Part shown: positions 25,833-33,909 of the stretch, one piece after another | Layout: each line of letters starts with the position of its first letter | Position numbering within the stretch: position 1 is the first letter of the stretch | From: Bacillota bacterium | Lineage (GTDB): Bacteria > Bacillota > Clostridia > Peptostreptococcales > Anaerovoracaceae | Assembly: GCA_016293805.1 (NCBI GenBank) | Contig: JAEDDI010000019.1 | Span: 1-35,138 of the forward strand | Reading direction: 5' to 3' | DNA length: 35,138 bases | The notes under the pieces: generated by a model | Databases searched by the model: none | Told to the model about the DNA's origin: nothing | What the model saw: the letters and a program-made list of their open reading frames with translations, nothing else | Position numbers and translations under genes: made by a program

Positions 25833-25837
25833 AACCT

Positions 25838-27199
25838 TTACCTCTCAAGAATTTTTTTAACTATACGGTCCATATGCATTCCGTTAGAACCTTTTACTAA
25901 AACAACATCTCCTGAACATATCAGATCCTCCATGACAGGATAAAACGCTTCCTTATCGGTGAAATACCTTACATCGCCAAGCCCCTTGGCACCTTTGGCT
26001 ATGCCGAATGCTTCCTTGCCGATTGCCACAAGGATATCTATATCCTTTGAAGCTGCGTATTCTCCCACCTCAAGATGCGACTCTTCAGTCAGTGAGCCAA
26101 GTTCAAACATATCTCCGAGAACAGCTATTTTTCTCAGTCCCTTTGTGGCTGCAAGAACATCCAGGGCCGCTTTCATCGATTCCGGACTTGCATTGTATGA
26201 ATCATCTATTATCTTGATTCCGTTCCTGCCTTTTATTGACAGTCTCTTGTCTGTCAGCTTTGTCTTTGCAAGCCCCTCTGCCGCATCTAACGGATCTATT
26301 CCAAGCTCAATCCCTGCAGCAATTGCAAGAGATGCGTTCATAGCGTTGTGTCTTCCATAGACAGGGAGCGAAACCCTTACGGTTTTTTCATCATATTCAA
26401 AGGTGAATTCTATACCGCCTTCTCCTCTGTCCTCAATGTCATAAAGATAATATCTGCATCCCCCGTTTGATCCGACTTTATCAAGTCTGTACGGGGTATC
26501 ACAAAGCTGTGACAGATATTCGTCGTTTCCGTTTACAACAAGCACATTATCAGGCCCGAAGAAATCTGTTATCTCCATCTTCGCCCTGAAAATATTCTCC
26601 CGCGTTCCAAGGGTCTCAATATGAGCTATTCCCACATTTGTAATTATTCCAATGTCGGGTCTTGCAAGATCTGCAAGAAAATCTATCTCGCCCGGCTTGT
26701 CCATACCCATCTCAAGCACTCCTATCTGAGTATCCGGATCAAATGAAAGGAGTGTAATCGGAAGGCCAAGATGGTTGTTAAAATTCCCCTTCGTCTTGGC
26801 AGTCCGGTATTTTACGCTGCATACGGCCTTGACAAGATCTGCTGTGCTTGTCTTTCCGACGCTCCCTGTGACACCGATAATCCTGATATCCATCATGTTT
26901 CTGTAACACTCTGCTATATCCTGCAGTGCTTTTGTTGTATCTCCGCACAGTATTACCGCACATTCTGCATCATCCGCATATGTTTCATCTGATATGAGAA
27001 CTGCAGATGCGCCTTTTGCTGAAACCTGACCGACAAATCTGTGTCCATCGGTATTCTCCCCTCTTACAGCAGCAAACAATTCACCCTTCTCCAGGATTCT
27101 CGAATCAATACATGCTCCTGTTATATACTGTTTTCTGTCTCCCTTAAGGAGTGTTCCGTTACATGCTCTTACAGCATCTTCAACTGTTAATCTGTTCAT
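25838..27199 (-). CDS. murF: UDP-MurNAc-tripeptide--D-Ala-D-Ala ligase
   Basis: A 453-aa Mur ligase that attaches D-Ala-D-Ala to the UDP-MurNAc tripeptide, the last cytoplasmic step. The ATP-binding loop is GVTGSVGKTST, followed by KTKGNFNNHLGLPITLL. Later come GRHNAMNASLAIAAG and DDSYNASPESMKAALD, all typical of MurF. The ATG at 27199 overlaps the stop codon of the preceding PBP gene (TGATG). A GTG three bases upstream is a possible alternative start. murE is not in the window. Confidence 0.96.
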   Translation of the reverse strand: MNRLTVEDAVRACNGTLLKGDRKQYITGACIDSRILEKGELFAAVRGENTDGHRFVGQVSAKGASAVLISDETYADDAECAVILCGDTTKALQDIAECYRNMMDIRIIGVTGSVGKTSTADLVKAVCSVKYRTAKTKGNFNNHLGLPITLLSFDPDTQIGVLEMGMDKPGEIDFLADLARPDIGIITNVGIAHIETLGTRENIFRAKMEITDFFGPDNVLVVNGNDEYLSQLCDTPYRLDKVGSNGGCRYYLYDIEDRGEGGIEFTFEYDEKTVRVSLPVYGRHNAMNASLAIAAGIELGIDPLDAAEGLAKTKLTDKRLSIKGRNGIKIIDDSYNASPESMKAALDVLAATKGLRKIAVLGDMFELGSLTEESHLEVGEYAASKDIDILVAIGKEAFGIAKGAKGLGDVRYFTDKEAFYPVMEDLICSGDVVLVKGSNGMHMDRIVKKILER

Positions 27200-29217
27200 C
27201 ACTTGCTTCCGTAAATATATACTGTTGATTTTTTGTCTACTTTTGTTCCTGCCTTAGGATACTGGTCTTTTACCTTGAACGAGTCCCCGCTGCTGTCTCC
27301 GGACTGGACCTTGTACTTCAGTTCTGCCTTCTCAAGTGCTGATACCGCCTTCTTGTACGAAAGACCTGTGATATCAGGCACTGTTGTCTTATTCTTCTCG
27401 ATTTTTTCCGTCTCATCATCTGAATACTGAGTTTCGATTCCCAGATAAGGAAGAATGTTCTTGAAAATAGTCTGTGCACAAGGGGCCGCTGTCTGGCTTC
27501 CGTATTTTATTCCAACAGGACTGTCCACAATCACCAGTACAGTAACCTTCGGATCGTTCATCGGAGCCATGCCGATAAATGAGGAATAAGTATCTTCGCT
27601 GTATCCGCCGGCTTTCGGCTTGTTCGCTGTCCCTGTCTTGCCGCCGACTCTGTATCCTTCAACATATGCTGTCTCTACTCCGCCTTCAGATACTACATAC
27701 TCCATTATATCGCAAACCTCATCGGATGTCTGCTTTGAAATGATCTGTCTCACCTCTTCAGGCTCAAAAGTCCTGACTGTTTTTCCGTCCGAATCTACAA
27801 GTTCCTTTACAAGATGAGGCTTCATCATAACGCCTCCGTTACCTATGGCGCTTACAGCTGTCGCAAGCTGTATAGGCGTTACCGCGATGCCATGCCCGTA
27901 TGCCATTGTAGCAAGATCTACAGGTCCTGCCGTGTCCTCATTCTGAAGGATTGCCGTAGCTTCTGACGGATAATCTATGCCTGTTATACTATCATATCCG
28001 AAAAGCTCCATGTAGTTGTAGAATCTCTCTTTCCCTATCCGAAGACCGAGTGTTACAAACACAGGGTTGCAGGAATTTCCCACAGCTTCTTCGAGGGTCT
28101 GCTTCCCGTGCGGAACATCGCTCCAGCATTTGAGCGTCTCCCCTGAAACATCTATGCTTCCATTATCATAAAATGTTTCGGAAGGCGATGTGAGTCCCTC
28201 CTCCAGCGCAATAGTTGTTGTCATTAGCTTGAAAGTTGATCCGGGTTCATATGTGTCCTGAAGAAGCGGATTTCTCCACATCTTGTTCCAGTAATCTACT
28301 TTCTTCTTATCACTCATACTGTCGAGTTTCTTCTGTTCTGCTTCAGTCGGCGCCTCCCTAGGATTATTCGGATCATATTCAGGAGTCACTGCCATTGCAA
28401 GAATTTCTGCAGTCTCAGTATCCATCACAAGGCACATGACTCTGTCTGCCTGTGTCTTTTTCTGGCATGACGCTATTGCCTTTTCCACATAGTTCTGAAC
28501 AACTTCATCTATGGTAAGAACAACTCCCAGTCCGTCTTCTGCCGCGTAGTATTCCTCAAAACCATATGAAAGGCCATTGCCCGACACATCGGTATTCTGG
28601 ATTCTTCTTCCGGACACACCTGTCAGATACCGGTTATAGTACGCCTCTATACCTGCAAGGCCGGTATTGTCATCCGACACACTGCCTATAAGGTGAGAGG
28701 CAAACAAGCCCAGAGGATAAAACCTCTTGCTATCCTCTGACAGTTCCACTGCAGTCAGTTCAAGTTCTCTGATTCTGTCCGCTGTCTCCTTTGAAAGTCC
28801 TGACTCTATCTTAATCAGATTCTGATCCGCAGTGACACTTTCCCTGACTTCATCATCATCCATCTCAAGTATGCCGGACAGTCCCGAAATCACTTCAGAT
28901 GTGAGATCTTCTTTTTTATTTGCACTGTCTGCTGTTTTCAGATCTGCAGGACGCACCCATACAGAATAAGCGGTCCCCGATACAGCAAGTTCCATTTTGT
29001 TTCTGTCATAAATCACACCGCGTTTCGCCTCTACAAGAGAATCCCTTGTCTGCTGTGCGGCAGCGGTGTCAGCCAGTTCTTCGCCCTTTACAATCTGCCA
29101 CCATCCACATCTGAAACACAGAACAGACATTATAAAAAGGATGAATGCAAAAGCGCCCAGCAGGCGTTTTCTGTTTTTAATTGTAATCTGATTTACTTTT
29201 GCTCTGTCTTTGTTCAT
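27199..29217 (-). CDS. Class B penicillin-binding protein with PASTA domain (FtsI/SpoVD type)
   Basis: A 672-aa membrane-anchored transpeptidase that cross-links septal peptidoglycan with FtsW. A basic cytoplasmic N-terminus and one transmembrane helix (~19-38) precede the PBP dimerisation domain (~60-200). The transpeptidase domain has S327-x-x-K330 (STFK), S382-x-N384 (SCN) and K527-T-G529 (KTG). A single PASTA domain (~612-672, VPDITGLSYKKAVSALEKA) ends the protein. Dcw position and the PASTA domain fit either the vegetative FtsI/PbpB or the sporulation SpoVD. Being the only such gene here, it is probably the divisome enzyme. No ribosome site lies at normal distance from the ATG; the nearest, AAAGGAG, is separated from it by a stem-loop. 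Confidence 0.93.
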   Translation of the reverse strand: MNKDRAKVNQITIKNRKRLLGAFAFILFIMSVLCFRCGWWQIVKGEELADTAAAQQTRDSLVEAKRGVIYDRNKMELAVSGTAYSVWVRPADLKTADSANKKEDLTSEVISGLSGILEMDDDEVRESVTADQNLIKIESGLSKETADRIRELELTAVELSEDSKRFYPLGLFASHLIGSVSDDNTGLAGIEAYYNRYLTGVSGRRIQNTDVSGNGLSYGFEEYYAAEDGLGVVLTIDEVVQNYVEKAIASCQKKTQADRVMCLVMDTETAEILAMAVTPEYDPNNPREAPTEAEQKKLDSMSDKKKVDYWNKMWRNPLLQDTYEPGSTFKLMTTTIALEEGLTSPSETFYDNGSIDVSGETLKCWSDVPHGKQTLEEAVGNSCNPVFVTLGLRIGKERFYNYMELFGYDSITGIDYPSEATAILQNEDTAGPVDLATMAYGHGIAVTPIQLATAVSAIGNGGVMMKPHLVKELVDSDGKTVRTFEPEEVRQIISKQTSDEVCDIMEYVVSEGGVETAYVEGYRVGGKTGTANKPKAGGYSEDTYSSFIGMAPMNDPKVTVLVIVDSPVGIKYGSQTAAPCAQTIFKNILPYLGIETQYSDDETEKIEKNKTTVPDITGLSYKKAVSALEKAELKYKVQSGDSSGDSFKVKDQYPKAGTKVDKKSTVYIYGSK

Positions 29218-29272
29218 TTATTTAAAAAGCCGGACCGAAATATTCTCTGATGCTCTGTCCGACTTCTCCTTT
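29218..29272 (-). promoter_or_regulatory. Stem-loop between a lone Shine-Dalgarno and the PBP start codon
   Basis: On the minus strand AAAGGAG (29272-29266) is followed after one base by AGTCGGAC (29264-29257). This pairs with GTCCGGCT (29235-29228) across a 21-nt loop as eight pairs including one G-U. Ten bases (TTTTAAATAA) then lead to the ATG at 29217. The linear distance from ribosome site to ATG is 48 nt, but it is 11 nt if the hairpin forms. No other start codon follows the ribosome site in the loop. The hairpin plus its T run could alternatively be a terminator or attenuator between ftsL and the PBP gene. Confidence 0.6.
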
Positions 29273-29295
29273 CTATGCAGTTAAACAGGCCCCGA

Positions 29296-29739
29296 TCAGT
29301 TGTCAGCTTGGTCACTCACCACAGAAGCCAGATCACCCGGAGTCTCTATATCATTCACATATACAATCTGACTGGATGAAGGGTACTTCATTCCCAGTTT
29401 CTTCTTGGCCTTCTTCTCAAGGTTTGTAATACTGTTCGCAGTCTGAAGTTTAATATCTGTATCTGCTATCTCATTTTCAAGCATCTGATTCTCCCGCACC
29501 AGAGTGTTCACCTGATACTTGAGCGTTGCTGAAAAAGCAGCGGACACTATCGAAAGAATTCCTGCAAGGCCGATTACGACAACAAGCATCAGCGCTATTT
29601 TTTTGTCACGTGCCGTAAATGATGTTTTACTTCTGGAATGTCTCAGTTCCGAAGATGCGGCACTTTTGCTGCTCTGCCCCGGTGCATGACCGTGCTGTCT
29701 GTATGCTTCTTCAAAATCATACCACTGTGCTTCCTGCAT
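29296..29739 (-). CDS. ftsL: FtsL-like septal protein
   Basis: A 147-aa single-pass membrane protein of the divisome. A cytoplasmic region of ~60 residues precedes a transmembrane helix (around IALMLVVVIGLAGILSIV). An extracellular coiled coil follows (VNTLVRENQMLENEIADTDIKL, then ITNLEKKAKKKLGM), the layout of FtsL/DivIC proteins. FtsL links FtsQ to the FtsW-PBP synthase. Sequence conservation is low in this family, so the call rests on layout and on the position between rsmH and the class B PBP. The ATG at 29739 has AAAGGAAG 5-7 nt upstream and is preferred over 29766, which would overlap rsmH. Confidence 0.82.
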   Translation of the reverse strand: MQEAQWYDFEEAYRQHGHAPGQSSKSAASSELRHSRSKTSFTARDKKIALMLVVVIGLAGILSIVSAAFSATLKYQVNTLVRENQMLENEIADTDIKLQTANSITNLEKKAKKKLGMKYPSSSQIVYVNDIETPGDLASVVSDQADN

Positions 29740-29752
29740 TATTTCTTCCTTT

Positions 29753-30688
29753 CTATAATTTCTCAATTATTCTAAGCTTTGCGCTTCTTGCTCTGTGATT
29801 GTGTTCAAGTTCCTCTTCACCGGGCACAACCGGCTTGCCTGTTATCTTCCTGACATCTGCAGTCCTGCCGCATATGCATACAGGAAATTCCGGCGGACAT
29901 GTGCAGGGATTAACTCTTCTCTTAAAGCATTCCTTTACTATTCTGTCCTCCAGAGAGTGGAATGTGATAACACACAGCCTTCCGCCGGGCGCAAGGACAT
30001 CACAGAACTCGTCACACGCTCTCCTGAGCTGACCAAGTTCGTCATTGACCTCTATCCTTATGGCCTGAAATGTCCGTTTGGCAGGATGGGGACCATCACG
30101 CCTTGCTTTTGCGGGAACAGCCGCCTTTATAATCTCCACCAGTTCAAATGTGCTCTCGACCGGCTTTTTCTTCCTGAATTTCACAATAAATTCAGCTATA
30201 CGCGATGCCCACTTCTCTTCACCGTATTTCCTGATTATTCCTGCAAGTTCATCCTTTGTATACCCGTTCACAACATCATACGCTGTGAACGTGTCTTCCT
30301 GACTCATCCTCATGTCAAGAGGAGCATCGTTCATGTATGAAAAACCCCTTTCAGCGTTGTCAAGCTGAAAAGATGAAACTCCAAGGTCCAGCACCGCTCC
30401 GTCTATCGCATCAATCCCCAGTTTCTCCAGAACATTTTTAATATCCGAGTAATTGCTCTGTACATAGTGCCTTGTGCACGAATACTGTTTCAGCCTTTCT
30501 GATGCGGCTGCAAGAGCGTCCCTGTCCCTGTCAATTCCTATAAGTATTCCTTTTTCTGAGAGCCTGGAACATATGACAGATGAATGCCCTCCGCCTCCAA
30601 GAGTTCCGTCAACATATATTCCGTCACTTTTAATATCAAGTCCCTCGATTGTCTCATCGAGAAGAACCGAAGTATGCTTAAATTCCAT
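29753..30688 (-). CDS. rsmH: 16S rRNA (cytosine-1402 N4) methyltransferase RsmH
   Basis: A 311-aa SAM-dependent methyltransferase (MraW) that modifies C1402 in the ribosomal decoding centre. The SAM-binding motif is YVDGTLGGGGHS (residues ~26-37). VLDLGVSSFQLD and GGRLCVITFHSLEDRIVK are family signatures. A cysteine-rich NPCTCPPEFPVCICG stretch lies near the C-terminus. It overlaps mraZ by 11 nt, in the standard dcw order. Confidence 0.97.
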   Translation of the reverse strand: MEFKHTSVLLDETIEGLDIKSDGIYVDGTLGGGGHSSVICSRLSEKGILIGIDRDRDALAAASERLKQYSCTRHYVQSNYSDIKNVLEKLGIDAIDGAVLDLGVSSFQLDNAERGFSYMNDAPLDMRMSQEDTFTAYDVVNGYTKDELAGIIRKYGEEKWASRIAEFIVKFRKKKPVESTFELVEIIKAAVPAKARRDGPHPAKRTFQAIRIEVNDELGQLRRACDEFCDVLAPGGRLCVITFHSLEDRIVKECFKRRVNPCTCPPEFPVCICGRTADVRKITGKPVVPGEEELEHNHRARSAKLRIIEKL

Positions 30689-31109
30689 ATTCGACCATCT
30701 TCTGAGCCATCTGTGCAGGTGAAAGCGCCGCCATATTGTCCTTGTTCTCCCATTCCTCTCTGGCCCATATTTCTATCTTGTCCAGATTGCCTACGGTAAC
30801 AAGTTCCTTCTGTATGCCTGCATATGCTCTGTGTTCGGCAGGTACTGTAAGTCTGCCCTGCTTGTCAATGTCACATTCAACAGCGTTTGCAAAGAAGTTT
30901 CTTACAAAAGCTCTTGCAATCTCATCCGACTGAGGAAGAGCCTTGAGCTTGCCTATGAACGCTTCCCATTCCTTCATGGGGTATATGTACAGGCATTTGT
31001 CCATACCCATAGTAAGAACAGCATTCCCCTTGAGTTCTTCTCTGAACTTGGCAGGAATGATCATTCTGCTCTTCGCATCTATTGAGTTCTGGTACTTGCC
31101 CATTAACAT
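30678..31109 (-). CDS. mraZ: Transcriptional regulator MraZ
   Basis: A 143-aa protein with two AbrB-like halves, each with the family's DxKSR/DxQGR signature (IDAKSRMIIPAKFRE at ~10-24 and IDKQGRLTVPAEHR at ~82-95). MraZ forms a ring that binds a row of short repeats upstream of its own gene and adjusts dcw expression. The start at 31109 has GAGG 8 nt upstream. Candidate binding boxes and a promoter lie immediately upstream. Confidence 0.95.
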   Translation of the reverse strand: MLMGKYQNSIDAKSRMIIPAKFREELKGNAVLTMGMDKCLYIYPMKEWEAFIGKLKALPQSDEIARAFVRNFFANAVECDIDKQGRLTVPAEHRAYAGIQKELVTVGNLDKIEIWAREEWENKDNMAALSPAQMAQKMVEYGI

Positions 31110-31132
31110 GTCATCTACCTCAGAAAACTATA

Positions 31133-31196
31133 CTCCACGCTATTATTATCTTCACTATACACCACTTCACTCCACTTCGCAACATTTTCGCTCCAA
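31133..31196 (-). promoter_or_regulatory. dcw promoter overlaid by MraZ-type boxes
   Basis: On the minus strand TTGCGA (31182-31177), a 17-bp spacer and TATAGT (31159-31154) form a good promoter about 45 nt before mraZ. Boxes AGTGG (31176-31172), AGTGG (31166-31162) and AGTGA (31156-31152) repeat at exactly 10 bp and fill the spacer and -10. TTGGAG (31196-31191) and GTGGAG (31138-31133) flank them. MraZ is known to bind short G-rich repeats at ~10-bp spacing, so autoregulation by promoter occlusion is likely. Confidence 0.75.
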
Positions 31197-31354
31197 ACTT
31201 AGTGCAATTTAACCCACCTCAAGTCAGTTTTTTTTGCCGCTCCATTTAAAGATAATTTAAAAACACAAGATATTGTATGAAATTCTTGTGTAAGGCACAA
31301 GTAACCACAATGTCAAAAACAAAACCGTTATACTCTCCGGATTCGTGCAGACAC

Positions 31355-31384
31355 AAAAAAACCTGCGCATTTTCCACGCAGGTT
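31355..31384 (-). terminator. Terminator of the NSS transporter gene
   Basis: On the minus strand AACCTGCG (31384-31377) pairs perfectly with CGCAGGTT (31367-31360), followed by an uninterrupted T run to 31355. Confidence 0.85.
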
Positions 31385-31430
31385 TAAGTCTTTTTCTGTC
31401 ATTTCATAAAACTTAGGCACTCATTTGTGT

Positions 31431-32876
31431 CTATCCGAAGAAGGAAGTAATCTGTGCAATAAGAACGATGATAAGTACAGCAGGAGCGATAACCTTAAAG
31501 CAGATATCGAACCATTTTGCAGAATTCATCTTTACGCCGGGTGTTGCTTCAATTTCGGTCTTAATCGAATCTATTCCAACTATCCATCCGATTACAATAC
31601 ACATTCCGAATGCTCCAAGAGGCATAAGAATTCCTTCAGTAATTACATCGTAGAAATCAAGCCAGCAGTCACACCATACTTTTACGTTCTCTATACCGAA
31701 AAGCTCTGCAGGAGTTTTCATGATCGCTCCTCCGCCTACTCCGGAACCGAGTCCGTCAAATGCTACAGGTATAGCGAACAGAAGAACAAGCGCTCCTATA
31801 ATAACTGTGAATCTGCCTCTGTTCATCTTCATGCCTTTTTCACGGCGTATGTCCATTACAAACGTTACGCTTCCCTCAAGGATTGAGATTGAAGAAGTGA
31901 TTGCTGCAATGAATACAAGACCGTAGAATATGAACCCCATCAATGCGCCTATCTCTCCGCCCATTCCGTCTGCAAATACACTGTGAAGTGTTACAAAAAG
32001 AAGTCCGGGACCGCCGCCTGGTTCAAGACCGAAAGCGAATACCGCCGGCATTACAGCCATACCTGCCATTACTGCCACAATTGTATCGGCAGTCGCAATG
32101 ATAACCGAGTTCTTGACAAGTTTTGTTTCCTTTGGCAGATATGAACCGTATGTAAGCATGATACCCATGGCAAGTGAAAGCGAGAAAAACATCTGTCCCG
32201 CTGCTGTCTTTGTTATGCTCCATATGCCCAGTTCTCTGATTGCATCTGTGTGAATTCCGAACATGAATCTGTATCCGTCTGCCGCTCCGTCAAGAGTAGC
32301 TACATATACTATTACAGCAATCAGCAGTACCGCAAGAGCCGGCATAGCAATCTTTGTGAATCTCTCGATACCCCCTGCAACTCCGCCGGATACGATAATC
32401 ACGGAAGCTGCCATGAAAATCGCAAAGAAAACATACATTGACGGACCTGCGCATACGAATGTCCCAAAATAGTCCCCGCTTGACATTGTCATTATATCCG
32501 CATCCTGCGGATTGAATATCGCCCCGGCAAATCCCACAACGTACTTAAGTACAATTCCGCCAAGAACTGAATAAAACGACATGATAAGAAATCCCGAGAA
32601 TACGCTGAAATACCCAAGAAATGTGAATTTTCTGCATAACTGCCTGTATGCACCTACAGGCCCCATCTGATACTTTCTGCCAAGTGAGAGTTCTCCAAGA
32701 AGAACAGTAACTCCCACAAGTGCTGCGAGAATCAGATATATAAGAAGGAATATTCCTCCGCCTGATGCCCCCATCTTATACGGGAATCCCCATATGTTTC
32801 CAAGGCCCACTGCAGATCCTACAGCCGCTAAAATAAAGCCGATATTAGAACCCCAGTTCCCTCTGTGCTCTTTCAT
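31431..32876 (-). CDS. Sodium-dependent amino-acid transporter, NSS/SNF family
   Basis: A 481-aa membrane protein with about 11-12 hydrophobic helices, of the LeuT/MhsT fold. It imports an amino acid or related solute together with Na+. The first helix has the family signature, from NWGSNIGFILAAVGSAVG to LGNIWGFPY, which includes the unwound segment contributing to the Na+ and substrate sites. The substrate cannot be deduced. The ribosome site GGAGG precedes the ATG. It is monocistronic, with its own terminator, and diverges from sigI. Confidence 0.93.
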   Translation of the reverse strand: MKEHRGNWGSNIGFILAAVGSAVGLGNIWGFPYKMGASGGGIFLLIYLILAALVGVTVLLGELSLGRKYQMGPVGAYRQLCRKFTFLGYFSVFSGFLIMSFYSVLGGIVLKYVVGFAGAIFNPQDADIMTMSSGDYFGTFVCAGPSMYVFFAIFMAASVIIVSGGVAGGIERFTKIAMPALAVLLIAVIVYVATLDGAADGYRFMFGIHTDAIRELGIWSITKTAAGQMFFSLSLAMGIMLTYGSYLPKETKLVKNSVIIATADTIVAVMAGMAVMPAVFAFGLEPGGGPGLLFVTLHSVFADGMGGEIGALMGFIFYGLVFIAAITSSISILEGSVTFVMDIRREKGMKMNRGRFTVIIGALVLLFAIPVAFDGLGSGVGGGAIMKTPAELFGIENVKVWCDCWLDFYDVITEGILMPLGAFGMCIVIGWIVGIDSIKTEIEATPGVKMNSAKWFDICFKVIAPAVLIIVLIAQITSFFG

Positions 32877-32927
32877 TTTCTACCTCCAATAATTTAACAT
32901 AGTAAAGATTTACAATAACAAAACAAG

Positions 32928-32949
32928 TTTATACATTTAAATGTATAAA
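32928..32949. repeat. 22-bp perfect palindrome, candidate operator
   Basis: TTTATACATTT is followed directly by its exact reverse complement. It lies one base upstream of the candidate -35 element of the transporter promoter. It is also spanned by an alternative TTGACT/TATAAA pair whose 15-bp spacer is too short. Symmetry and position suggest a binding site for a dimeric regulator. Confidence 0.6.
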
Positions 32950-33053
32950 GTCAATGCATACAAAAACAATTACTAAGTATACAGTATTTTATTGTCATTT
33001 TTCACAATTTTCGTCTTCCGTCTTGTTCATATGCACAACCAGGTAATATTTTT

Positions 33054-33099
33054 GAAAAAAGTACGCTCAAACCCCGTTTTTTCGCTTCCTTTCTGCGAA
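33054..33099 (+). promoter_or_regulatory. Possible SigI-dependent autoregulatory promoter
   Basis: An A-tract (GAAAAAAG from ~33053), then ACCCCG (33071-33076) and CGAA (33096-33099). SigI promoters are described as having an upstream A-tract, an ACCCCC-like -35 and a CGAA-like -10. The 19-nt spacing between elements here should be compared with known cases before acceptance. Confidence 0.4.
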
Positions 33100-33127
33100 T
33101 TAGTAAGTGTAATGAAAATACGAAACA

Positions 33128-33156
33128 TTGCTTTAGCTACTGAATGATGATATATT
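33128..33156 (+). promoter_or_regulatory. Candidate sigma-A promoter of sigI
   Basis: TTGCTT (33128-33133), a 17-bp spacer and TATATT (33151-33156), 37 nt before the sigI start codon. Confidence 0.5.
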
Positions 33157-33192
33157 CATAATGTATATTATTCAGTAAAGGAGGCTGCAGTA

Positions 33193-33909
33193 TTGGAGAA
33201 AATTAACGAGCAGGCCGTTGCAGCATCTGCTGACAGCGATGTGCTGGAAGAGTTCATTCACAGCAATATCGATTTCATTCTCAGCTGTGCAGGCAAGCAT
33301 TCAGGCCGTTTCATTTCGACAAGCGATGACGAGTTTTCAATAGCAATGTATGCCTTCTACGAGGCTGTAGGCTCATACAGGCAGGGGCAGGGAGATTTTC
33401 TTCCATTTGCTGCCATGATTATTAAACGCAGGCTCACAGATTACTACAGAAAACAGAGCCGTTTCAAAGACGAGCATTCAATTGCACCTGAAGTTTTTTC
33501 AGGAACAATAGACGATGAATCCGCCGATACCGCTCAGTATGAGGTGCAGGAAAAACTTACCGGCAGAAGAGAACCTTCGGCCGCAGATGAAATCGAGGCA
33601 GTTACCGAAGAGTTCATACCATACGGCTTTTCATTCATGGATCTTGCAGACTGTTCGCCAAAGGCATCAAAGACGAGAAGCCAGTGTAAAGAAGCAGTCA
33701 CATGCATATTAAAATCGCCGATACTTCTATCGAGCATCAGAGATTCCAAAACTCTGCCGGTGAAGGCACTGTCTGCACAGAGCAAAGTCAGCAGGAAAAC
33801 AATCGAAAGACACAGAAAGTACATAATAGCGGCGGTTATCATCCTTACAGGTGATTATCCGATACTCGCTGAATATATGAAATATATGAAGGAAGGAGGA
33901 ACAGCATGA
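33193..33909 (+). CDS. sigI: RNA polymerase sigma factor SigI
   Basis: A 238-aa alternative sigma factor of the SigI family, which in Bacillus responds to heat and envelope stress and in some clostridia to extracellular polysaccharides. The N-terminal sigma region 2-like part (~20-105) contains SIAMYAFYEAVGSYRQGQGDFLPFA-type sequence, followed by RRLTDYYRKQ. The C-terminal part (~165-225) includes a helix-turn-helix (LSAQSKVSRKTIERHRKYI). The start codon is TTG, placed 8 nt after a perfect AAAGGAGG. Its stop overlaps the rsgI start by 4 nt (ATGA), so sigma and anti-sigma factor are translationally coupled. Confidence 0.92.
   Translation: MEKINEQAVAASADSDVLEEFIHSNIDFILSCAGKHSGRFISTSDDEFSIAMYAFYEAVGSYRQGQGDFLPFAAMIIKRRLTDYYRKQSRFKDEHSIAPEVFSGTIDDESADTAQYEVQEKLTGRREPSAADEIEAVTEEFIPYGFSFMDLADCSPKASKTRSQCKEAVTCILKSPILLSSIRDSKTLPVKALSAQSKVSRKTIERHRKYIIAAVIILTGDYPILAEYMKYMKEGGTA

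Larger units (their letters stand above)
31110..31430. other. Intergenic region between mraZ and the NSS transporter gene
   Basis: No gene seen. It holds the mraZ promoter and boxes (31133-31196), a T-rich stretch, a 7-bp perfect inverted repeat CACAAGA/TCTTGTG (31264-31270 and 31284-31290) of unknown purpose, and the transporter terminator (31355-31384). Confidence 0.7.
32877..33192. promoter_or_regulatory. Divergent regulatory region between the NSS transporter and sigI
   Basis: About 316 bp without a gene. Toward the transporter (minus strand) it holds a candidate promoter TTGTTT (32926-32921), 16-bp spacer, TACTAT (32904-32899), and a perfect palindrome just upstream (32928-32949). Toward sigI it holds a possible SigI-type promoter and a sigma-A-type promoter. 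Confidence 0.6.

Noticed and set aside
32904..32955. TTGACT with TATAAA spanning the palindrome as the transporter promoter
   Set aside because: The spacer is only 15 bp. The TTGTTT-16-TACTAT pair nearer the gene is at least as good.
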